Source: Candidatus Accumulibacter vicinus (lineage in GTDB: Bacteria > Pseudomonadota > Gammaproteobacteria > Burkholderiales > Rhodocyclaceae). From it: a stretch of DNA of 6,124 nucleotides. The notes below the pieces were generated by a model, which did no database searches, was not told the origin of the DNA, and saw only the letters and a program-made list of their open reading frames with translations. Position numbers and translations under genes: made by a program. Position 1 is the stretch's first letter; each line of letters begins with the position of its first letter. The DNA is taken from positions 1-6,124 of the forward strand of contig DIME01000140.1 in assembly GCA_002425405.1 (NCBI GenBank), in the 5' to 3' direction. This document shows positions 1 through 5,034 of this stretch, piece after piece.

Positions 1-104
1 CGTCCGCGCTTCCCCGATTTTTCCGCCTGCGGATTGAGGACCTCGCCTTCGCTGAGAATTTCGGTATATCGGTTACGCAACAGCGCAACGCGTTCGACGG
101 GTAC
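1..104 (-). pseudogene. IS66-like transposase fragment (runs off left edge)
   Basis: Reading the minus strand from about 104 to the window edge gives roughly 34 residues (VPVERVALLRNRY, then EILSEGEVLNP, then KSGKRGR). This resembles the part of IS66-family TnpC transposases just before the conserved NLLxRL block. The frame has no start codon: upstream it runs straight back to the TGA of the FGE frame at 150-152. The piece is therefore 5'-truncated, whatever lies beyond position 1. It suggests an insertion sequence landed or recombined directly downstream of the TIR-NACHT-FGE locus. The family assignment is from memory of the motif spacing on a very short piece, so it is tentative. No terminal inverted repeat or target duplication can be seen. 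Confidence 0.45.
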
Positions 105-149
105 CAGTGAACCAGCAAAACAGAGATCAGCGCGCCAGTGGCCAGCGCT

Positions 150-1036
150 TCAGAAGATGGGGGAGACACACCACACCCGAAAGCCGACATTGAAGCTGCG
201 GCGGCCGGGGTGGGGTGGGAGTGGATGCGGACGGCACAACGCGCGAGGTCACGGTTGTCGTACCACGAGCCGCCGCGCAGCATGCGCGGGAACGTGCCAC
301 CGGGGCCGGTTTCGCTGGGTTTGTCATACCGGTTCAGGCACCACTCCCAGACGTTCCCCGCCATGTCGAGAGCCCCGCAGGGCGAGGCACCCTGCGGATA
401 GACGCCCACCGCCGAGGTACGCCCGAGATGGTGCGTTCCGGCGTCACCCCATGTCTCGTCGATATTGGCGTGCCCCGGCACGAATTCGCCCCAGGGGTAT
501 TCGCGGCCATCGGCGCCGCGCGCGGCCTTTTCCCACTCCTGCTCGCTCGGCAACCGGACTTCGTAGCCCAGCGTCTGGCTCAGCCAGCGACAGAAGGCCA
601 TCGCCTCGAACCACGAAACAGTCTCGCGCGGATGGTTGGCATGGTCCCACACCGGTTCGGCAGGGCGCTCTGATCGCTCCGCGAGTCCTTCCCACCAGTG
701 GGGATTGGCAAAGCCCTGCGGGTCGTCGATGAAGCAACGGAACTGGCAGTTGGTGATCGGATAGCGGGCGATGTGGAAGGCTGGTAGCCAGATCTCTTGC
801 TGCTCTTCTCCGTAGCGGAACTTTCCCGCAGGGACTTCAACCCAGTCGATGTCCGGCACCTGGCGTTTGCGCGCCGCATCGAAACGCACGCCGACGCCAC
901 GCCGGTCGTCGAGCGGCAGGCCGCCGAGGCTGAGTCGGCCCAACGCGCGACCGACGGCCGCACGCGCTTCGAGCTCGGGATCCTGTTTGAGGTTGGCGAG
1001 CCGCGGCTGCCAAGCCTGCCGCAAGCGCCGCAAAGC
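150..1036 (-). pseudogene. FGE-sulfatase / C-type-lectin-fold sensor domain, out of frame with TIR-NACHT
   Basis: This is the C-terminal part of the TIR-NACHT protein, displaced into another frame. From about 1036 down to about 220 it reads LRQAWQPRLANLK, then an FGE-sulfatase domain in order: IDWVEVPAGKF, FHIARYPITNCQF, ETVSWFEAMAFCRWLS, RLPSEQEWEKAARG, EYPWGE, DMAGNVWEW, RMLRGGSWYDN. At the duplicated run 207-219 the frame must change again. It then ends SFNVGFRVWCVSPIF with TGA at 150-152, the usual end of this fold. True formylglycine-generating enzymes carry catalytic cysteines just after GGS; here that site is WYDN. A ligand-binding or sensor role therefore fits better than sulfatase activation (inference). 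If the second frame change is ignored, the frame stays open to position 1, so automated callers may predict a longer partial protein with a nonsense tail. The frame changes could be real decay or assembly errors. Confidence 0.8.
207..219 (+). repeat. 5-bp tandem duplication that breaks the FGE frame
   Basis: The plus strand has GGGGTGGGGTGGG, two copies of a GGGTG-type unit (CACCC on the coding minus strand). Removing exactly one 5-bp copy joins RIHSHP directly to GRRSFNVGFRVWC. This restores the ten-residue spacing from HP through GFR that is usual in FGE-fold proteins. The duplication thus explains the frame change without further assumptions. It could be a slippage mutation, a phase-variation tract, or an assembly error in a G-rich run. 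Confidence 0.7.
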
Positions 1037-2996
1037 CGCTGCCGGCGATGCACTGCGCCGCGACTTCGGGCTGCGCCTGCAGCAGCCATTCAACGACCGG
1101 CGTGCAGTCGTCGCCGTGCAGGCCGGCGAGCAGCACCGCAGCCTCCTCCCAGCCACTGCGCTCCCACCAGCGCGCCGCCGGCCACAGTTCGCCGGCATGC
1201 CAGGTGCCCGAGGCCAGCCGCGTCCGCATGCCGCGGGCGGTGAAGTATTCCTGCAGCAACTGGTGGCTGAATCTCACCTCGTGCTCGCCCACCGCCAGCA
1301 GGCTGGCGGCAGCGGCCCGGTGCAGCAGACCGCCGTCGAGCCATCCGGCGGCCTCAGAGCGGTCGACCGCCGTCGCGGCATCGCCGCGCGCATCGTCGCC
1401 AGCCGCCGCCGCGATGCCGCGCCGCGACTGCATGTGCCAGGCCAGGCCCTCGAGCGCGGCGAGCAGACGCTCGCCTTCCGTCGTGAGCCGCAGCGGTTCG
1501 ACTGCCGCTTCCGGCTCGTCGGCCAGACGCTCGCGCAGCAGCAGAACCTCGACAAAGCGGTCGAAGAGCACGGCCCGGTTCTGCGGCACATCGCCCGAAT
1601 CGAGATAGACGCAGGTCAGCATGTAGAGCAGGTACGGATTGCCGGCCAGCCGCATCAGGCTGCGCGGATCGTGCACGGCCTGCCGCCAGGTGCGGTCCAT
1701 GGCCCCGGTCGTGCGGCTGTAGATGTCCGGATTCGCGCGTGGCACCTCGGTCGCCGACCAGAACAGCGAAAGACTGGCGCCGGCGGCTTGCCAGGTCAGC
1801 CATGCCTGCCGCACGTCATCGCCCCCGGCGAGGCGCCAGAACAAATCCTCGCCGCGCTGCCGCCCGGCCGCCGCGCGCACCGCCGGTTCGAGCGCGTACG
1901 TCAGGTAGCCGGTGACGAACTCGAAGATGCGCGGCGGATCGAGCGGGCGGATGCTGACGGTGTCGAGATCGAGCGACAGGGCGCCGGTGTAGTCCAGTTC
2001 GCGGCAACTGACCATCGCGGCAAGTGCGCGGTGCTCCAGCAGAAAGGCCTTGATCTCGGCCGCCTTGGCGGCGCGCTCGGTAACCGGCATTTCGTTCAGG
2101 CCGTCGAACAGCAGCAGCGCGCGCCTGGACGCGAGCAGGCTGGCGAGATGGGCGCCGAGTTCGCCCAGCTGATGTTCGAGAAAGGCCGGCAGTCCTTCCT
2201 CGGTCCCGGTCCACTTGCCCAGGCTGACCAGCAGCGGAATCGGCGCCGCCGCGTCGGCGAGCGCCGCCTCCAGCGCGTCGTGCGCGAGCTTCCACAGCGT
2301 CGTCGTCTTGCCCGCGCCCGGCTCGCCGAGCAGCACCGCCCGGCGCACCTGGCCGAAAGCCTGTGCGATGTCCTCGTAGGCGCGCGGCTCGCTGCACGCT
2401 TCGGCCGTGCCGCCGAAGCGGTGGCGCAGGAGACGCAATTCCGGGCGCATGACGACGGCCGGCAGGCTGGTGGCCGCTGCCGCCGGCGTGAGCACCCTGG
2501 CGACGCCGGCCATCGGCGTGTACAGTTCGGTGTGCACCAGCTCGCCGAGTTGCAGGCGGCGCAGGTAAGCCAGCTCGGCGTCGCGCTGACTTGCCGCCGC
2601 AGCGGACGGAGCCGTTGCTGGCAGCGGCACGGGCAGCGAACGCAGCAGGCGCTGCACGCCGACTGCGAAGTCGGCGCCGCGGATCGAGATCGGCTGCAGG
2701 TCGAGCATGCGCAACGGCAGCTCGCAGTCTTCGGCCAGCAGCGGAACGATGGGCTTGCCGCGCCTCTGCGCCAACAGGCACTCCACCCGCACCCATTTGC
2801 TGGCGTTGGCGGCCGCGGAGACCAGGGTGACGACGGCGTAGGCTCGCTCGATGCCTTCGGCAATGGCCGCCTCCCATACCTCACCGCCAGTGATTTCGCT
2901 GCTGTCGAGCCAGCAGTCACGGCCAGCGCGCCGCAGGTCGGCCACCAGACGATCGGCGATCTGCCGGTCGCTGCGCGCGTAGCTGATGAAAATCAC
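837..2996 (-). CDS. TIR-NACHT NLR-like defence protein (5' part of a TIR-NACHT-FGE gene)
   Basis: The protein is a STAND/NLR-type immune ATPase. Residues 1 to about 120 form a TIR domain: IFISYARSD at the first strand, CWLDSSEITGGEVWEAAI, and WVRVE (W68 to E72), which fits the WxxxE box containing the catalytic glutamate of TIR NADases. Residues about 215-360 are a NACHT ATPase with Walker A GEPGAGKTT (224-232), Walker B LLLFDGLNE (to E302) and SCRELDY (330-336). FSHQLLQEYF near 577-586 is the typical post-NACHT helix. Homology ends near residue 653; the remaining residues to the TGA at 837 are out-of-frame reading. The start is GTG, with no clear ribosome-binding site and no in-frame ATG before the TGA at 3048-3050. 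An ATG at 3016 is out of frame by one base. By family analogy, ligand sensing would trigger oligomerisation and NAD+ depletion (inference). The gene lies 51 bp downstream of the SDR gene and may share its transcript. Confidence 0.88.
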   Translation of the reverse strand: MIFISYARSDRQIADRLVADLRRAGRDCWLDSSEITGGEVWEAAIAEGIERAYAVVTLVSAAANASKWVRVECLLAQRRGKPIVPLLAEDCELPLRMLDLQPISIRGADFAVGVQRLLRSLPVPLPATAPSAAAASQRDAELAYLRRLQLGELVHTELYTPMAGVARVLTPAAAATSLPAVVMRPELRLLRHRFGGTAEACSEPRAYEDIAQAFGQVRRAVLLGEPGAGKTTTLWKLAHDALEAALADAAAPIPLLVSLGKWTGTEEGLPAFLEHQLGELGAHLASLLASRRALLLFDGLNEMPVTERAAKAAEIKAFLLEHRALAAMVSCRELDYTGALSLDLDTVSIRPLDPPRIFEFVTGYLTYALEPAVRAAAGRQRGEDLFWRLAGGDDVRQAWLTWQAAGASLSLFWSATEVPRANPDIYSRTTGAMDRTWRQAVHDPRSLMRLAGNPYLLYMLTCVYLDSGDVPQNRAVLFDRFVEVLLLRERLADEPEAAVEPLRLTTEGERLLAALEGLAWHMQSRRGIAAAAGDDARGDAATAVDRSEAAGWLDGGLLHRAAAASLLAVGEHEVRFSHQLLQEYFTARGMRTRLASGTWHAGELWPAARWWERSGWEEAAVLLAGLHGDDCTPVVEWLLQAQPEVAAQCIAGSGFAALAAGLAAAARQPQTGSRARSACGRRSRVGPTQPRRPAARRPAWRRRAFRCGAQTPGAGHRLG

Positions 2997-3047
2997 CGGA
3001 CCGGGCGTGCACTCATGCCGGGGGTCGATCCTGCGGACCCTTTCCGG

Positions 3048-3890
3048 TCAACCCGCGTCCGGAAAGTCGGCCCCGAGCGAAACGTCCCGCCACGTCGCCA
3101 TCTCCGCTGAAAACTCCTGCAGCTTGGCGGCGGTCAGTTCGAGCGCCGGCCGGCCAAGCAGCAAATGCAGCGGCGCCTGCGGCGCTTCGACCGCTTGAAT
3201 GATCGCTTCCGCACCGCGCACCGGGTCGCCCTGCTGCCTGCCGTTGTAGCTCCGGATGACGGCCCGGCGGGCGCCCGCGGACGGTGCGTAGTCGGCGATG
3301 GCGTTCTTCGGCGTCTTCAGTGAACGGCCCGCCCAATCCGTGCGAAACGGCCCCGGCTCGACGATCGTCACCTTGATGCCGAGCGCCGCGGCTTCCTTGG
3401 CCAGGGCCTCGGACAGTCCCTCGACGGCAAACTTGCTGGCGTTGTAGTAGCCGATGCCCGGAAAACCGATCAGTCCGCCCACCGACGAGATGTTGACGAT
3501 GTGGCCGCGACGGCGGGCGCGCATCCCGGGGAGCACGGCCTTGGTCATGTTGGCCAGACCGAAGAGGTTGGTCTCGAACATCGCCCGGACTTCGTCGTCC
3601 TCGCCTTCCTCGACCGCCGACAGATAGCCGTAGCCGGCGTTGTTCACCAGCACATCGATCTGCCCGAAGCGTTCTTCGGCCTGTCGGACGACGTCGGCGA
3701 TCTGCTGCGGAACGGTCACGTCGAGGGCGGCGACCAGGGCGTTCCCGGCCGGGACAAATTCGTCGAGCGCTGCCGGATTGCGCGCCGTCACGACGACGCG
3801 GTAGCCGCGCTGCAGCAGCACTCTGGAGAGTTCGCGGCCGAAACCGGTCGAGCAGCCGGTAATCAGCCAGACGGAGGTGGTGGAGGTCAT
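3048..3890 (-). CDS. SDR family NAD(P)-dependent oxidoreductase
   Basis: This is a classical short-chain dehydrogenase/reductase of 280 residues, a usual length for the family. The Rossmann dinucleotide motif TGCSTGFG (TGxxxGxG) is at residues 11-18, and TAR at 35-37 places a basic residue where NADPH users often have one. LDVT (56-59), NNAGYG (83-88), the active-site Asn (N108), Ser (S136 in NISS) and YNASK (Tyr149, Lys153) are all present with correct spacing. An active, soluble cytoplasmic enzyme is expected. The substrate cannot be read from sequence. I chose the ATG at 3888-3890, 10 residues before the Rossmann motif; a weak GAG lies upstream. A longer reading back to 3968 adds 26 unconserved residues. 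A weak -10-like TATCTT lies at 3932-3927. Its TGA (3048-3050) is in frame with the downstream TIR gene. Confidence 0.93.
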   Translation of the reverse strand: MTSTTSVWLITGCSTGFGRELSRVLLQRGYRVVVTARNPAALDEFVPAGNALVAALDVTVPQQIADVVRQAEERFGQIDVLVNNAGYGYLSAVEEGEDDEVRAMFETNLFGLANMTKAVLPGMRARRRGHIVNISSVGGLIGFPGIGYYNASKFAVEGLSEALAKEAAALGIKVTIVEPGPFRTDWAGRSLKTPKNAIADYAPSAGARRAVIRSYNGRQQGDPVRGAEAIIQAVEAPQAPLHLLLGRPALELTAAKLQEFSAEMATWRDVSLGADFPDAG

Positions 3891-3963
3891 GGTCAACTCG
3901 CAAGATGTGTTGTGGGCCAGGAAGCTAAGATACCCGATCCACCGTGCGAATGGTCGTCTTTGT

Positions 3964-3992
3964 CGCACACCGCTGGCCAGCGCTTGCGTGCG
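3964..3992. repeat. Inverted repeat around a 12-bp palindrome
   Basis: CGCTGGCCAGCG at 3971-3982 is a perfect palindrome, flanked by CGCAC (3964-3968) and GTGCG (3988-3992), which also pair. It sits between the stop of the FMN reductase remnant (4008) and the SDR start (3890). It could be a hairpin marking the old transcript end or an operator for the SDR gene. No T-tract follows it on either strand. Confidence 0.35.
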
Positions 3993-4007
3993 CCTTCCTT
4001 GTATCGC

Positions 4008-4124
4008 TCAGTCGTTGTACTTCTTCACCCAGGCCGCGTAGCGGTCCACCCAGTTCTGCAGGAACCGCCGGCTTCCTGCGCCGATGTGGCCAGCCTCGTC
4101 GAACAAACCCTCCTGGACATCACG
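4008..4124 (-). pseudogene. C-terminal remnant of an NADPH-dependent FMN reductase-like protein
   Basis: On the minus strand about 38 residues are readable before TGA at 4008-4010: RDVQEGLFDEAGHI, GAGSRRFLQNW, VDRYAAWVKKYND. The pattern LFDExG, a short linker, then RxFLQxxVDxxAAWV is typical of the last helix of NADPH-dependent FMN reductases (flavodoxin-like, ChrR-type). Such proteins are normally about 180 residues. No homologous sequence is visible upstream, where the DNA becomes the leader of a plus-strand gene, so about four fifths of the gene is missing. I infer a deletion remnant, formerly just upstream of the SDR gene. The assignment rests on motif memory and a short piece. Confidence 0.45.
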
Positions 4125-4227
4125 GACAGCGCATCGTGCCGGCGGGGAGCTTCCGCCCGCCGACAGACAGGCTCCCGGCGACCGTCAACTTATTTTCCGA
4201 CCGGCGGTTTCTGCTCGGTGATCGGCC

Positions 4228-4233
4228 TATACT
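4228..4233 (+). promoter_or_regulatory. Candidate -10 box for the small basic protein gene
   Basis: TATACT lies 44 bp upstream of the ATG at 4277 in a locally AT-richer patch. No convincing -35 box is found at 16-18 bp spacing, so the call rests on the -10 match and its position only. Confidence 0.35.
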
Positions 4234-4240
4234 TGATCAA

Positions 4241-4258
4241 CACCTGCGTTCGCGGGTG
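4241..4258 (+). other. 5'-leader hairpin before the small basic protein gene
   Basis: CACCTGC and GCGGGTG can pair over seven base pairs (one G-T wobble) around the loop GTTC. The hairpin ends five bases before GAGGAG at 4264-4269, the ribosome-binding site of the gene at 4277. It could affect translation or leader stability. No regulator or ligand is implied by the sequence. Confidence 0.4.
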
Positions 4259-4276
4259 CTCACGAGGAGTACGATC

Positions 4277-4402
4277 ATGGGCAAGATAAGGCAGGGCAAC
4301 AAGGAACAGAAGAAGCAGCCGCTGTTGACTCCCAAGGAAAAGCGGTCCGCCAAACAGGCCGAGAAGCGTGCGACGGATATCGTGCCCCTGGTCAGCCGCT
4401 GA
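4277..4402 (+). CDS. Small lysine-rich basic protein (41 aa), function unknown
   Basis: The 41-residue protein starts MGKIRQGNKEQKKQ, continues PLLTPKEKRSAKQAEKR and ends IVPLVSR. A strong GAGGAG at 4264-4269, 7 bp before the ATG, supports translation. A TATACT box and a leader hairpin precede it. It is highly charged and rich in Lys, Arg, Gln and Glu, with no membrane segment, signal peptide or cysteine. It resembles short proteins of the MGK..QGNKExKKQ..LTPKEKK type that I recall from betaproteobacteria, where no function is assigned. A nucleic-acid or ribosome-associated role would be a guess based on charge alone. It stands alone on the plus strand between remnants, yet has intact expression signals, so it is probably a live gene. 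Confidence 0.75.
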   Translation: MGKIRQGNKEQKKQPLLTPKEKRSAKQAEKRATDIVPLVSR

Positions 4403-4438
4403 ACCGCCGCACGGGTGACGGGCCGGCCCTGCGGTTCA
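4400..4438 (+). terminator. Possible terminator hairpin after the small gene
   Basis: TGAACCGC (4400-4407, including the stop codon) pairs perfectly with GCGGTTCA (4431-4438). The loop contains a further palindrome, GGGCCGGCCC (4420-4429). There is no T-run after it, so it is not a textbook intrinsic terminator. The right arm is shared with the next inverted repeat, so the two structures would compete. Confidence 0.35.
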
Positions 4439-4471
4439 ACTGCCGGGTAGATTCAGGCGGTGGAACCGCAG
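4429..4471. repeat. Long imperfect inverted repeat
   Basis: CTGCGGTTC (4429-4437) is perfectly complementary to GAACCGCAG (4463-4471). Inside it ACTGCC (4439-4444) pairs with GGCGGT (4456-4461) with one wobble, separated from the outer stem by a single mismatch. That gives about 15 pairs around an 11-base loop. It lies at the convergence of the plus-strand small gene and the minus-strand remnants. It may be a bidirectional terminator or a relic of a mobile-element end. Confidence 0.5.
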
Positions 4472-4543
4472 CGGGATGCCGTTCAACATGACGACCAGGT
4501 CATCCGCGTAATGCACCAGATGTGCGGACCACTTGCCCTGCAG
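4436..4543 (-). pseudogene. Reverse transcriptase fragment with YADD catalytic box
   Basis: On the minus strand the frame ending with TGA at 4436-4438 reads LQGKWSAHLVHYADDLVVML, with YADD at 4499-4510. The pattern LVxYADDxVVM is the catalytic palm motif of reverse transcriptases and is closest in style to group II intron maturases (usually LVRYADDFVV). Only about 20-25 residues are recognisable. The residues after VVML (NGIPLRFHRLNLPGS) do not continue a reverse transcriptase, and the sequence before it belongs to a different gene remnant in another frame. It is a dead fragment of a group II intron or another retroelement. A diversity-generating retroelement origin cannot be excluded, because the diagnostic motif 4 is absent. 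Confidence 0.5.
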
Positions 4544-4787
4544 GTGGTGTGGTACCCAATACGCTGCGCAGGGCATCGCCATCGACGATGGCCCACGTTT
4601 CCGTCTCGCGCACCGGAATGACGGCGACGCCGAGACGCGCGTCAGCGTGTTCCTGACGCAGTCTATCGATTGCCGGCTGAGCCTGCTCCTTGCGCTTGCG
4701 TTCAGGGTCGCCCGCACCGTCGGCATGAATGAAAAGTATGCGCCATGCGTTGCGTGCTTCCCTCGCCGCCCGCACAATCCGTTCCAC
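4500..4787 (-). pseudogene. DUF4276-like protein, internal fragment truncated at both ends
   Basis: A GTG at 4785-4787 opens a 95-residue frame: VERIVRAAREARNAW, RILFIHADGAGDPERKRKEQ, VAVIPVRETETWAIVDGDALRSV. The pattern (F-[IV]-H-x-D, later a VPVRxTExW-like block and a D-x-x-x-[IL]-R) resembles the central part of DUF4276-like proteins, which are often encoded beside AAA ATPases in defence-type cassettes. Family-like sequence extends slightly upstream of the GTG (ADEASR) but lacks the N-terminal part. It stops near 4550, where the DNA becomes the reverse transcriptase fragment in another frame; the last 15 or so residues before the TGA at 4500 are therefore spurious. No ATPase partner is present. 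The family name is a moderate-confidence recollection. Confidence 0.45.
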
Positions 4788-4946
4788 TCGGGACGCTTCA
4801 TCTGCTTGCGGGCGGGTGGTCCAGGCACAGCACTTCGCTCACCTCGACAGCGTGCGCCGCGTCGCGCGTGGCAAGACGACGGTGAATACTCGCCGAATCT
4901 CCTCGGCCATTGCCGAGCTGAGGGCATTCACTCCTGGGTGGCTTGA

Positions 4947-4972
4947 CTGTCTGGCAATGATTCGCCAGACAG
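4947..4972. promoter_or_regulatory. Perfect inverted repeat upstream of the ene-reductase gene, candidate operator
   Basis: CTGTCTGGC and GCCAGACAG are exact reverse complements separated by eight bases (26 bp in all, half-site centres 17 bp apart). The repeat ends 62 bp before the ATG of the ene-reductase. A TTGACT that could serve as a -35 box overlaps its left edge (4943-4948), but no matching -10 is clear. Size and position fit a TetR/AcrR-type operator, and NemA-type reductases in other bacteria are controlled by such a repressor (NemR). No regulator gene is in the window. A hairpin or terminator role for older minus-strand genes is the alternative. Confidence 0.5.
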
Positions 4973-5034
4973 CCGCAGCGATCAATTGCGTTAGGTTAGT
5001 ATTCGTCACCCCATATCTCAGGAGACTTGCAACC

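Noticed and set aside
205..225. G-quadruplex in the G-rich run
   Set aside because: Only three runs of three or more G are present, so a standard four-run quadruplex is not supported. The tandem duplication is the better description.
34..732. A 232-codon plus-strand frame over the FGE region
   Set aside because: The Arg/Pro-rich composition shows no domain. The opposite strand carries all FGE-fold motifs in order.
849..3110. A 753-codon open frame on the plus strand opposite the TIR-NACHT gene
   Set aside because: It mirrors the minus-strand gene, is Arg/Ala/Gln-rich with no motif, and arises from high GC at third codon positions. The minus strand shows TIR and NACHT motifs.
3891..3968. N-terminal extension of the SDR (26 residues)
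   Set aside because: The family Rossmann motif normally lies within about 10-15 residues of the start. The added residues look unrelated and the internal ATG at 3890 fits.
4436..4543. The YADD fragment as the reverse transcriptase serving the candidate variable region of the FGE domain
   Set aside because: It is too short, lacks motif 4, looks more like a group II intron maturase, and no template repeat is nearby.
4788..4946. Short minus-strand peptides (e.g. a frame reading MAEEIRRVFTVVLP) before the DUF4276-like fragment
   Set aside because: They are short, in different frames and match no family I recognise. They may be further debris but cannot be supported as genes.
4729..5034. Upstream extension of the ene-reductase by about 100 residues
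   Set aside because: The extension is unconserved, overlaps the inverted repeat and minus-strand remnants, and the ATG at 5035 has a good ribosome-binding site and the family N-terminus.
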